The position numbers and the translations under genes are program-made. The notes below the pieces were generated by a model. It was not told the DNA's origin. It saw nothing but the letters and a program-made list of their open reading frames with translations, and ran no database searches. This document shows, in pieces, positions 26,191 through 34,368 of a DNA stretch of 64,000 bases. Position 1 is the stretch's first letter. Each line of letters starts with the position of its first letter. This DNA comes from Prosthecobacter debontii (lineage in GTDB: Bacteria; Verrucomicrobiota; Verrucomicrobiia; Verrucomicrobiales; Akkermansiaceae): positions 1-64,000 of the forward strand of contig CAMCBV010000006.1 of the NCBI GenBank assembly GCA_945873125.1, read 5' to 3'.

Positions 26191-27084
26191 CTACTGAGCC
26201 GCGGGTTGAATCAAGGCCCAACGCATGAGTTTCTCCGAGTCAGCCCAGATGTTTGCGGTATTGGATTTCAACACAACGCAGATGACGGAACGTCCATTAA
26301 TCTCGCCGGTGGAAATCAGGCAACGTCCGGAGGCGTTCGTCGTGCCGGTTTTCATGCCATTGATGAAACTGACTTTTTTCAATAGCTTGTTCGTATTTTC
26401 GATTCTGCAAATACGACCATCACAGTATCGGAAATCATAGGATACGGTATTCATGTAAGAACGCAGTAGGGGGCTTTGATAAGCCATGCGAGCGGCAATG
26501 GCCATGTCGCGCGCAGTCGAGTATTGGCCTGGCTCGGTTAGACCGCTAGGATTAGTAAAGTGGGAATTCCTCATTCCAAGTTGCTGACACTTGCGATTCA
26601 TCAGGGTGGCAAAGCCTTCAACGCTGCCGCCGACATCGCGTGCCAGAGCGCGACTTACATCGTTCGCGCTTTTAACCATGAGGACCTTGAGTAATTCGCG
26701 GCGGGTGTATTTCTCGCCCGGCTTGAGGTAAAGTTTGGTGGGTTCACAGTTACCGTCATAACTGGAGATCGTGACGGTCTTATCGAGATTGCCGGCATCT
26801 AGGATACACAATGCGGTGATAATTTTTTGGGTGGATGCGACGGCTCTCTTTTGATCGGCGTTCTTCGCATAGAGGTTACGGTTTGTAGCCAAATCTACCA
26901 CTATTACGCTTTCCGCGGCAACCTGCGGAGGAGGCGTGCGCGGGGTAATGGCTGTTCGGGCTGCATCTGGCTGGAAGGCCCGACCACGCAACGGAGGCTG
27001 TGGATTGCCTCCGCATGAGCTAAAAAACACGGAGACCGACAAACTCAGCAAAAAGAAATATGAGATTCGGCACATGGATGGCAT
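26191..27084 (-). CDS. D-alanyl-D-alanine carboxypeptidase (peptidase S11), lipoprotein
   Basis: This penicillin-binding serine peptidase trims peptidoglycan pentapeptides. Start at 27084 (MPSMCRISYFFLL) gives a lipoprotein signal ending FSSCGG; the in-frame extension to 27195 has no signal-like start. Active-site motifs: S-x-x-K as ASTQK, S-x-N as KSANDVSRAL, and KTG as GMKTGTTNASG. The family is DacA/DacF, but without the C-terminal amphipathic anchor of PBP5, consistent with lipid anchoring instead. It is followed closely by bioF. Confidence 0.88.
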   Translation of the reverse strand: MPSMCRISYFFLLSLSVSVFFSSCGGNPQPPLRGRAFQPDAARTAITPRTPPPQVAAESVIVVDLATNRNLYAKNADQKRAVASTQKIITALCILDAGNLDKTVTISSYDGNCEPTKLYLKPGEKYTRRELLKVLMVKSANDVSRALARDVGGSVEGFATLMNRKCQQLGMRNSHFTNPSGLTEPGQYSTARDMAIAARMAYQSPLLRSYMNTVSYDFRYCDGRICRIENTNKLLKKVSFINGMKTGTTNASGRCLISTGEINGRSVICVVLKSNTANIWADSEKLMRWALIQPAAQ

Positions 27085-27495
27085 GCGGTTAAGATGCGTG
27101 AGGAGCGGTTTGTGGTCAATCTTGATTGAGCGCGGCTCGGGTTTGGATGCTTTTCCATTAATGATGTCGCTAAATCGAATGCAGGGAATCGCCAATAAAT
27201 ACCAAAAAAGATATGGAAATTCCTTCTTGCGCTTGGTCTGGATTACCGCCTATTTTTTAACACGTAAGCCGCTAAGTTACTTGCTTAGATGCCAGCTCAT
27301 TTTTCAGTGATGACATTTTCGAAACGCCACCTTGCTTCAACTAACGCCACTTCCCTCTGTTGTGGTGTTATGGTCAAATTTTCATGACTCGTCGTTTCAG
27401 CCATTCACGTAAACTTTCTTCGTCCCGGTTAGCCGCGGTGCATATGCACAGTTGCATGTCGGAACGTCGCATCAACACATCTGGAGGATAAAGCC
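27085..27495 (+). promoter_or_regulatory. Divergent spacer and leader upstream of infC
   Basis: No gene is supported here. A promoter-like pair TTGCGC, 18 bases, TATTTT lies around 27229-27258 facing infC, giving a leader of over 200 bases. An infC leader of this kind can be a site of autoregulation or ribosomal-protein control. CACCTTGCTTC... and short palindromes (TGCACAGTTGCAT, about 27443-27455) are visible. A strong Shine-Dalgarno, GGAGG at 27483-27487, sets the start of infC. The promoter is a guess from two hexamers. Confidence 0.35.
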
Positions 27496-28197
27496 ATATC
27501 TAAGCCACAAAATAACAGCAACAGGGGTCGTTTCCGTGATATGACACGGGTTAATGATCGGATCCGCGCACCCAAAGTCAGAGTCGTCAATGCAAATGGC
27601 GAACAACTTGGGGTGATGTCGTCACGTGAAGCCTTAGCCAAAGCTCAAGCCGTTGGCTTGGATTTGGTCGAAATCGCAGGGCAGGCAGATCCGCCGGTTT
27701 GCAAGATCATCGACTACGGGAAATACAAATACACCCAAGCCAAGCTCAAGAAGGGCAAGTCGAAGTCTGCGACAAAAATGAAGGAAGTGAAATTCCGTGT
27801 CGGTACGGGCGAGCACGATTACAATATCAAGCTTGGACGGGCAGAGACTTTCTTGGATACCAATCACAAGGTGCGATTCGTTTTGCAATTCAAAGGACGT
27901 GAAAACGCCCACAAAGAACTTGGATTTGTGGTTTTCAAAAGGATTATTGAAGATTTGAAAACGATGGCAGCTGTCGATCAATCGCCTCGCTTGGGCGGTA
28001 GATCCGTTGCGATGATTTTATCACCACTTCCAGCCCATCAGCGGAAGCGTCATTTCCACCTGTTCCATGGTGAACTGATTGAAGAGGACGACCACGATGA
28101 AGAGGATGATGAATTCGTCGACCGTGAGGATGATGCTGAAATTTCTGCCAACGAAGAACTTAGCGAAGAAAAAGCGCATCTGCCCAAAGATTCATGA
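27496..28197 (+). CDS. infC: Translation initiation factor IF-3, probable AUA start and acidic tail
   Basis: IF-3 binds the 30S subunit and proofreads start codons. The conserved body is complete: VNDRIRAPKVRVVNANGEQLG (about residues 18-38), IDYGKYKY, then the C domain VKFRVGTGEHDYNIKLGRAE and VRFVLQFKGRENAH. The Shine-Dalgarno GGAGG at 27483-27487 sits eight bases before ATA at 27496, which opens an in-frame extension (SKPQNNSNRGRFRD) ahead of the first ATG at 27541. IF-3 genes often use AUU/AUC/AUA starts for autorepression, so I take ATA as the start. The ATG at 27541 has no Shine-Dalgarno. After about residue 190 comes a tail of roughly 40 residues rich in Asp/Glu (EEDDHDEEDDEF). The gene overlaps the HAD gene by four bases; rpmI and rplT do not follow. 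Confidence 0.85.
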   Translation: MSKPQNNSNRGRFRDMTRVNDRIRAPKVRVVNANGEQLGVMSSREALAKAQAVGLDLVEIAGQADPPVCKIIDYGKYKYTQAKLKKGKSKSATKMKEVKFRVGTGEHDYNIKLGRAETFLDTNHKVRFVLQFKGRENAHKELGFVVFKRIIEDLKTMAAVDQSPRLGGRSVAMILSPLPAHQRKRHFHLFHGELIEEDDHDEEDDEFVDREDDAEISANEELSEEKAHLPKDS

Positions 28198-28901
28198 TTG
28201 GAGATATCGCCGGATTGCTGGCAGCCTTGAAATCGGGCGGAGATCCTTGGTTGCTGTTGTTCGATATCGACGGAACCTTGGTTGATACCGGTGGAAAGGG
28301 CATGTCCGCACTCAAGAAAACGGCGATCGAAGTCTTCGGTAACGACGGTCCACCGCTGGATCTGGCTGGTGCTACGGATTTGGGTATTCTCGCGAATCTC
28401 TATGTGCACTTTGAAATCGAGCCAACTGAGGAGCTTAGTCATCGATTTTTCGATATTTACCACCAACATCTGGAGGAGAGTCTGAAGTCCAATCCATCTG
28501 AGGGAAAAGTTCTGGAAGGGGTTTTTGATTTGCTGGAAAATCTGGTAAGCCATCAACAAGCCCGTCTCGGATTGCTCACCGGGAATACAGAGCTCGGTGC
28601 AGAGATCAAACTCCGCCACTACGGCCTGCATCAACATTTTAGTTTTGGAGCTTATGGTTCAGATCGGGCAGATCGCAATCTTCTCGGGCACATCGCCCTC
28701 GAACGTGCTTTAGCAGTGACTGGAAGCTCATTTACGCCGGATCGGACACTCATCATTGGCGATACTCCCAAAGACATCGCCTGCGCTCATGCGGTAGGTG
28801 CCAGATGCCTGGCCGTGGCGACCGGTCACTTTAGTGCCGAGGAACTCGAACAGGCCGGTGCTGATTGGGTGATTGGATCGCTTCGAGAGTTGATTCATTA
28901 A
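28194..28901 (+). CDS. HAD-superfamily phosphatase (phosphoglycolate-phosphatase-like)
   Basis: This 235-residue hydrolase has motif I LLLFDIDGTLVDTGG (nucleophile and acid/base Asp), motif II LLTGNTELG (Thr), a lysine/arginine candidate in the cap-core region, and motif III IIGDTPKDIACAHAVG. The helical cap between motifs I and II is of subclass C1, as in Gph and PGMB. The start overlaps the infC stop (ATGA), so it is co-translated with IF-3. Phosphoglycolate is a likely but unproven substrate. Confidence 0.85.
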   Translation: MIGDIAGLLAALKSGGDPWLLLFDIDGTLVDTGGKGMSALKKTAIEVFGNDGPPLDLAGATDLGILANLYVHFEIEPTEELSHRFFDIYHQHLEESLKSNPSEGKVLEGVFDLLENLVSHQQARLGLLTGNTELGAEIKLRHYGLHQHFSFGAYGSDRADRNLLGHIALERALAVTGSSFTPDRTLIIGDTPKDIACAHAVGARCLAVATGHFSAEELEQAGADWVIGSLRELIH

Positions 28902-29068
28902 AATCACATTGGTGACTTCAGTTGATCTACTGATTTTATTCACCATTCGGCGATTTTGTATGTCCAGCCAGGTGATGTTTTGGTTTGCCGATTCAGATTT
29001 TCTGGCTGGAAAAACATATTGTTAAGGTTTGATGCGGGAGAGATTGGGCTGAGTAGTTGGCTCGACCG

Positions 29069-30031
29069 TTAGATCGGCGGCTTGTTTACCGACATGTGAT
29101 TGAGCAACTTTTGGTTGAACTCATCTGCCATGTTGTAGCCGAGGCGGCGGAGTTGTTGGTCGAGAGCAGCGATGGCGACCATGCGGGCGGTGTCGCGGCC
29201 GGGGCCGACGGGGACTTCGACGTGGGCCACTTGCTGGCCGAGGAGTTCATAGGAGCGGGATTCCAAGCCGATGCGATCAACCTCGTTGAGATCGGATGCA
29301 GGTTTGAGGGTGACAACGAGATCAAGGCGTTTGTCAGGGCGGATGGAGGCAAGGCCATAGAGGTTAGCGACGTTGATGATGCCGATGCCACGGATTTCCA
29401 TGTAGCCGCGGGAAAGGTCAGGAGAGGTTGCGATGAGTTCGCCACCCACGTGTTTGATGCGCACCATATCGTCTGCGACTAATGAACCTCCGCGCTCTAG
29501 GAGGCCGATGGCGGTTTCGGATTTGCCCGAGCCGCTTTTGCCGACGATGAGGACCCCGATGCCTCGCATATCAACCATGCAGCCGTGCATGGTGACGCTG
29601 GGCGCAAATTCATGCTCAAGGCTGATGGTTGCGGCATTGAGAAACTTCATGGTGATTTGCGAAGTGCCGAATACGGGAATGGAATGTTCTTTCGCCACGG
29701 CCATGAGCTCCGGACCGAGTATGGCTCCACGGGAGACAATCATGCAGGGGATGTCGCGTTCACACATGCGGCGGAAGCGATCGACCCGCATTTCTTCGGG
29801 TAATTTTCTGAGGTAAGCCATTTCGAGGTTACCGAGGACCTGCACTCGTTTCTTGGCAAAATAGGAAAAGAATCCGGCGAGCGCGAGACCGGGGCGGTTC
29901 ACGGCGGGCTCGCTGATGATGCGATCAAAACCCACACGTTCACCGAGCAGGGTGAGCTTGAGGCTCTCCGAATACGAGCTAAAGAATTTCTCTACGGTGA
30001 TCGAGGCAACGGTTTTTACTCGAGGTGACAT
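29069..30031 (-). CDS. hprK: HPr kinase/phosphorylase
   Basis: HprK phosphorylates HPr on serine and reverses it with phosphate. The N-terminal MurF-like domain (about 1-135) is followed by the kinase domain with HGCMVDMRGIGVLIVG leading into the P-loop GKSGSGKSE, then GSLVADDMVRI and the C-terminal signature MEIRGIGIINVANLYG. The ATG at 30031 has AGGA seven bases upstream; an in-frame TTG lies two codons earlier. Verrucomicrobial HprK usually works with a partial PTS. No ptsH is in the window. It lies 39 bases downstream of plsX on the same strand. Confidence 0.93.
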   Translation of the reverse strand: MSPRVKTVASITVEKFFSSYSESLKLTLLGERVGFDRIISEPAVNRPGLALAGFFSYFAKKRVQVLGNLEMAYLRKLPEEMRVDRFRRMCERDIPCMIVSRGAILGPELMAVAKEHSIPVFGTSQITMKFLNAATISLEHEFAPSVTMHGCMVDMRGIGVLIVGKSGSGKSETAIGLLERGGSLVADDMVRIKHVGGELIATSPDLSRGYMEIRGIGIINVANLYGLASIRPDKRLDLVVTLKPASDLNEVDRIGLESRSYELLGQQVAHVEVPVGPGRDTARMVAIAALDQQLRRLGYNMADEFNQKLLNHMSVNKPPI

Positions 30032-30075
30032 AAGCAAGTCCTAGCAAGCGATGTTGCCGATATCACGATGAAAAT

Positions 30076-31107
30076 CTAGATTTCTGAAACGACTGCTGTT
30101 GAGGGCAGCATGGCCATGGCTTCTTCGATCCTCGGATTGATCTTGTGCTCAACCGTTTCGACTGCGACTCGGATGGCATTTTGCACCGCGATGCCCGTGG
30201 AGGAACCATGGGCGATGATGACCACGCCATTGACGCCCAGAAGGGGGCTGCCGCCGTAGGTTTCGTAGCTGCTTTTTTCTTTCAGAGCTTTGAAAGCCCC
30301 TTGAGCGAGTATGGCTCCAGCCATGCGTAGGGGGGTTTCCTTGATTTCGGTTTTCAGCCACTTTGAAACGGCTTTTGCGGTGGCCTCGACACTTTTGAGG
30401 ACGATGTTTCCGACGAAACCATCGCAGAGCACGATGTCGAGTTGGGTCTCGAAGAGATCGTGTCCCTCAACATTTCCGATAAAATGGATGCCGGGAGTTT
30501 CTTTGAGGCGTTTGAAGGTCTCTTTAGTGAAAGTGGTTCCTTTTTCGTCTTCCTCGCCGTTGGACATGAGTCCGACTTTAGGTTGTTCAACCCCGAGCAC
30601 GTATTTGGCATAGGCTGAGCCCATGATGGCATAAGCGACGAGGTGCTCAGGCTTGGCTTCAGGGTTGGCGCCCGCATCGAGGATGTTACAGATTCCGTGT
30701 TCGTTGGGCAGGGGAGAGGCGATGCCGGCACGATCCACGCCTTTGAGGCAGCGGAGCTTCAAAGTGGCGGCTGCAACGGCTGCGCCGGTGTTGCCAGCAG
30801 ATACGAAGGCATCTGCGATGCCGTCTTTGACGAGATCCATCGCAATGCTGATGGAGGAAAGTTTTTTGCGACGCACGGATTTCGCGCCGGGTTCGGCCAT
30901 ACCGATGACCTCGGGGGCGTGGACGATGCTGACGCGAGGGTCGTTGAGATCCAGTTGGTGTTTGGCTGCTTCTGTTTTGAGAATTCCCTCATCCCCCACG
31001 AGATAGAGGTGGCTGAGTTTTTTATAGTTCTTCAGAGCCTGAACGGCACCAACGATATTGATTTGCGGGGCGTGATCGCCACCCATGGCATCGAGTGCTA
31101 CCTTCAT
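30076..31107 (-). CDS. plsX: Phosphate acyltransferase PlsX
   Basis: PlsX makes acyl-phosphate from acyl-ACP for phosphatidic acid synthesis. The 343-residue protein starts MKVALDAMGGDHAP, the family fingerprint, and contains VSAGNTGAAVAAAT, IGNVEGHDLF, DGFVGNIVLKS, YGGSPLLGVNGVVIIAHGSS. Length is normal. It follows rpmF and yceD on the same strand, the widely conserved yceD-rpmF-plsX cluster, though fabH does not follow; hprK does. Confidence 0.95.
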   Translation of the reverse strand: MKVALDAMGGDHAPQINIVGAVQALKNYKKLSHLYLVGDEGILKTEAAKHQLDLNDPRVSIVHAPEVIGMAEPGAKSVRRKKLSSISIAMDLVKDGIADAFVSAGNTGAAVAAATLKLRCLKGVDRAGIASPLPNEHGICNILDAGANPEAKPEHLVAYAIMGSAYAKYVLGVEQPKVGLMSNGEEDEKGTTFTKETFKRLKETPGIHFIGNVEGHDLFETQLDIVLCDGFVGNIVLKSVEATAKAVSKWLKTEIKETPLRMAGAILAQGAFKALKEKSSYETYGGSPLLGVNGVVIIAHGSSTGIAVQNAIRVAVETVEHKINPRIEEAMAMLPSTAVVSEI

Positions 31108-31209
31108 TTGTGAACCTTGTTTAGCGGAGAATCTGGCTTATGGAAGTACGAAGAAAAAACCCTCGCCGGAGATCCAGCGTGGGTTTGTTGCGAGTATCCG
31201 AGTTTCAAA

Positions 31210-31392
31210 TCAGAAACTCTCGACTTCGATCACCTTACGACCGCGATAAGTGCCGCAAGAAGGGCAAGCGATATGTGAAGGAATCGTTGCTCCACAGTCG
31301 GAGCATGCGCTGAAGATAGGAGCTTTCCAGCGGTTTGCGCCGCGACGCATTTTCTGGCGGCTTTTTGATTGACGGCGTTTTGGTACGGCCAT
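31210..31392 (-). CDS. rpmF: 50S ribosomal protein L32
   Basis: The 60-residue protein begins MAVPKRRQSKSRQKMRRGAN, the L32 signature, and has a four-cysteine zinc ribbon (CSDCG and CPSCG). It is the C+ (zinc-binding) paralogue type. It starts 12 bases after yceD on the same strand, as in most bacteria. About 100 bases separate it from plsX. Confidence 0.95.
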   Translation of the reverse strand: MAVPKRRQSKSRQKMRRGANRWKAPIFSACSDCGATIPSHIACPSCGTYRGRKVIEVESF

Positions 31393-31404
31393 GGTGGTAG
31401 TAAG

Positions 31405-31908
31405 TTAAGTTTGATCGTTGAGACCCGTTAGGTCGTTGAGGGCGGACCATGGGTCGCTACCCTCGTTGCGGGGCGCAGGTGATAAATCATTATCTAAGGA
31501 TTTGTCCACTGCTAAATATCGCGAATCTATTTCGCAGGGTTCCGGAATATCTCCTTCGTCGCAGCGGGGATCCGTGGGAAATTCCAAAAGAATCTCTTCC
31601 CTTATGGCTTCTGCGACGTCCATTTGGCCGGAATGTCCCGTTTCTAGGGCAATCGCGGCGGATGGAATCCCTATGGTTTGGATGAATTTTTTGAGGGTGA
31701 CGACACAAGTGAACTCAAAAGGGGCTGAAATTGAGCCGGTGAGGAGGAGTTCCGATTCGAATTTTTGGGCCCAGAGGTCATAAGTCAGCGGGCCGGTGGC
31801 GCGTGCATCGCCTTTCGGGAGGTCAAATATTGCGGCATTGAGCTCACCGGAAAGCTCCATACCTTCTTCGGGTAGGGTTGAGAAATCGATGATGAGAGAG
31901 GTTTTCAT
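31405..31908 (-). CDS. yceD: YceD/DUF177 family protein
   Basis: This 167-residue acidic protein has the DUF177 core: a central region around FTCVVTLKKFIQTI, where the usual cysteine of the CxRCL segment is partly kept (one Cys), and a C-terminal acidic stretch with EIDSRYLAVDKSLDNDL. YceD proteins affect 23S rRNA maturation and are encoded just before rpmF, as here. It is the first gene of the yceD-rpmF-plsX run. Confidence 0.8.
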   Translation of the reverse strand: MKTSLIIDFSTLPEEGMELSGELNAAIFDLPKGDARATGPLTYDLWAQKFESELLLTGSISAPFEFTCVVTLKKFIQTIGIPSAAIALETGHSGQMDVAEAIREEILLEFPTDPRCDEGDIPEPCEIDSRYLAVDKSLDNDLSPAPRNEGSDPWSALNDLTGLNDQT

Positions 31909-32012
31909 GGGCTGTAGCTAAATTTCAAAATTGCCTGAGAGCTATGAGAATAGACTTCGTGGGTAGGTTCGTTCCTATCGCTGACAGGTCATTTAAATTT
32001 CAAATTATAAAA

Positions 32013-33524
32013 TCACTCGGCTCGTGAGAGGGTGTTGAGTCCGCGCTGGAGAAGTGCAGCATCGACCATGTTGGAGATGGATTCATCGAGATGAACGTTG
32101 AAATCCTCATCCAGAAACTCAATCGAGTGGAGGTTGTCTTTATTAGGTTTTTTGAAAGCTTCGGTGAGTGATTTCATGTCTTTGATTTCCACTCCGTTGA
32201 CTTTCTTGACGATGAGGTTGCGTAGGGATTCGTAGCCGACGGTGGCGGGGGTGGGGATAGATCCGCTGAGAAAAATGATACGATCGTATGTGTCCTCGTA
32301 TTTATCGGGATTTTCGTAAGCATCGAGCAAGTTCAGAGGGGCACGGCTGGTCCATTCTTTGCCATAAGCCTCGAGCAAGGGGCGATTGAGTTCTTGGAAG
32401 ATTAGGCCTCCTTTGACGAGAAAGTTGGGAGCACGGTCAAATTGATATTGGGGAACCAGAACATCCTGTGGGTTGTCACGGGTGAGTGTGGCGGTGATTT
32501 CCTGTGTTTCTCCATTTCTTAGGATGGAAAGCTTGATGGTATCGCCAGCGGACTTTTCACCTTTGACGAGGTTTCCCCAGAATACCGATCCATAGTTCGG
32601 ATGTTGGTAATAGCCAAGACGATCGATGGGGAATCCATCTGCTGCGAGGAGCACATCTCCTTTTTTTACTCCTGCTTGATCGGCAGAACCACCGCGACGC
32701 ACTTTGCTGATAAAGATACCACCCTGCTCCGGAGCAAGTTTGAGAAAGTTTCTGAAAATCGGATCTTTCGTTGCGGCGATGGAAACGCCGAGAGAAGGGA
32801 AGCCCGCATAATCACCATCAGCGGCATCTGCCAAGAAGTGTTGGATGACGTCGATGGAAAGAACAGTTGAAATTTGGTCTTCGTTGTCGTAGCTCAGTAG
32901 GATGCCGGCGAGTTTACCATCACCGATAACAGGTAGGGAAAAACTGCTCGCCGCGCTTTGCATGGAGGCTTTGACAAGGTAACTGAGGAAGGACTGTCCT
33001 GTTAGAAAGCTTGCGCTGAGCTCGACGGATTGAAGTTTGCCATCTGTCATCAACGGAGTGCCATTGTCTTCGACTTGCAGGATATGGAGATTATCACCCA
33101 TGGTTGGCGGTTTGGCCATGAGGATAGGGGTGGTATTGGCGAAGAAGGCTTCGGATTCCCCTTCGTTCTTCACAGATAGAAGGGCAAGGTTAGCCTCGTA
33201 ATCGACCGCGATGGTTTTGGCCTCGATAGTCTTCGAGCTGTCAATGAGTTCGAACTCAAGATAGGTGGCATTTGCAACCATTTCAGCGCTGGTCAAAATC
33301 TGACCAGGTTTCACAATTACCCCAAGGGAGCGCAGGCTGCTTGGGGGATTTTTTTCCCATGGCTGGGCTGGGCTCCATGATTGGCTGGTGGAGTTCACGC
33401 GTACGGTAGAGCGTACGAGTTCGCTGTTCAGGGTAGATGTGGCTTCGGATGAGTCAGTGGATGTTGATGCGGGCTTACAGCAGCAAAGAAGGCTCCCAAG
33501 CAGGATGACTAAAAGTGGCTTCAT
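32013..33524 (-). CDS. HtrA-like lipoprotein with PDZ domains and degenerate protease site
   Basis: This 503-residue protein has a lipoprotein signal (LVILLGSLLCCCKP). The trypsin-like domain follows the DegP pattern but the catalytic residues are lost: LTSAEMV at 77-83 replaces LTNAHVV (Glu81 for His), the Asp is kept (VDYEANLALLSV, Asp108), and the GNSGGP block is replaced by ASSFSLPV. A PDZ domain follows (about 255-350, GGIFISKVRRGGSADQAGVKKGDVLLAADG), and a second, weaker PDZ-like region lies near the C terminus (GYESLRNLIVKKVNGVEIKD). It is probably a binding scaffold or chaperone. It is downstream of dapB, which begins the pair. Confidence 0.82.
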   Translation of the reverse strand: MKPLLVILLGSLLCCCKPASTSTDSSEATSTLNSELVRSTVRVNSTSQSWSPAQPWEKNPPSSLRSLGVIVKPGQILTSAEMVANATYLEFELIDSSKTIEAKTIAVDYEANLALLSVKNEGESEAFFANTTPILMAKPPTMGDNLHILQVEDNGTPLMTDGKLQSVELSASFLTGQSFLSYLVKASMQSAASSFSLPVIGDGKLAGILLSYDNEDQISTVLSIDVIQHFLADAADGDYAGFPSLGVSIAATKDPIFRNFLKLAPEQGGIFISKVRRGGSADQAGVKKGDVLLAADGFPIDRLGYYQHPNYGSVFWGNLVKGEKSAGDTIKLSILRNGETQEITATLTRDNPQDVLVPQYQFDRAPNFLVKGGLIFQELNRPLLEAYGKEWTSRAPLNLLDAYENPDKYEDTYDRIIFLSGSIPTPATVGYESLRNLIVKKVNGVEIKDMKSLTEAFKKPNKDNLHSIEFLDEDFNVHLDESISNMVDAALLQRGLNTLSRAE

Positions 33525-33539
33525 GGAAAAACGATGGAA

Positions 33540-34277
33540 TTACTTAAGATCAAGCACGTCCTGCATGTCATAGAGGCCAGCGGGTTTGTCTTGCAACCAG
33601 AGAGCGGCGCGAACGGCACCGGAGGCAAAGGTCATGCGGGATGAAGCCTTGTGGGTGAGTTCCACGCGTTCACCATCGGCGGCGAACATGACCGTATGAT
33701 CTCCGACCACATCACCGCCGCGTAGGGTGTGCATGCCAATTTCGCGGCGCTTGCGAGGTCCGATATTTCCGAAGCGGCCATGTGCGATATCGTCTTGGTA
33801 GGAAGTGCCGGTTTCTTCGTTGAGAATTTCCAAAAGCCGCCGCGCGGTCCCGGATGGTGCATCGATTTTATGACGGTGATGCATTTCCGTGACTTCGATA
33901 TCGAAGGTGTCTTGTTTCAAAATGCGTGCGGCCCGGCTGGTGAGCCAGAACAGAGTATTGACGCCGACAGAGAAGTTCGGCGCGTGAACAATGGGAATGA
34001 CTTTTGCGGCGGCGTGGATGGTCGCGAGTTCGGCATCGGTGTGGCCGGTAGTTCCCATGACCAAGGCGACTTGATGGCGCACTGCGGTTTCGACCAGGGT
34101 TGTGGAAAACGAGTGCACCGTGAAATCAATGATACACTTCGCGGCTTTTACGGCGGCATCCAGATCTTCACCGGCATCGTGAGTTGCGGCAATGACGGTT
34201 CCGGGATTAGCCATGGTGGCTTCGGCGACGGCCAGACCCATTCGTCCGGACTTTCCTGTGATGAGAATCGGTAGCAT
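33540..34277 (-). CDS. dapB: 4-hydroxy-tetrahydrodipicolinate reductase
   Basis: DapB reduces HTPA in lysine/diaminopimelate synthesis. The 245-residue enzyme has the Rossmann motif ITGKSGRMGLAVAEA, the hinge VMGTTGHTDAEL, NFSVGVNTLFWL, and the catalytic signature EVTEMHHRHKIDAPSGTA. The length matches the family. The HtrA-like gene lies 15 bases downstream on the same strand. It is divergent from the sulfatase gene. Confidence 0.95.
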   Translation of the reverse strand: MLPILITGKSGRMGLAVAEATMANPGTVIAATHDAGEDLDAAVKAAKCIIDFTVHSFSTTLVETAVRHQVALVMGTTGHTDAELATIHAAAKVIPIVHAPNFSVGVNTLFWLTSRAARILKQDTFDIEVTEMHHRHKIDAPSGTARRLLEILNEETGTSYQDDIAHGRFGNIGPRKRREIGMHTLRGGDVVGDHTVMFAADGERVELTHKASSRMTFASGAVRAALWLQDKPAGLYDMQDVLDLK

Positions 34278-34368
34278 GTGCGGGGATGATGGTCGTGGTT
34301 TGGGAAAATGGAAATGAAATTTGCAGCTATTGCCTTGCCTTAAGGGCTGGGATGATGAACCAGAGAGT

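Noticed and set aside
28050..28637. Minus-strand frame across infC and the HAD gene
   Set aside because: It spans two real genes in antisense and is not conserved in pattern.
34321..34368. Upstream extension of the sulfatase
   Set aside because: It would add 16 residues ahead of the signal peptide; MFRSLIWLVV is the better start.
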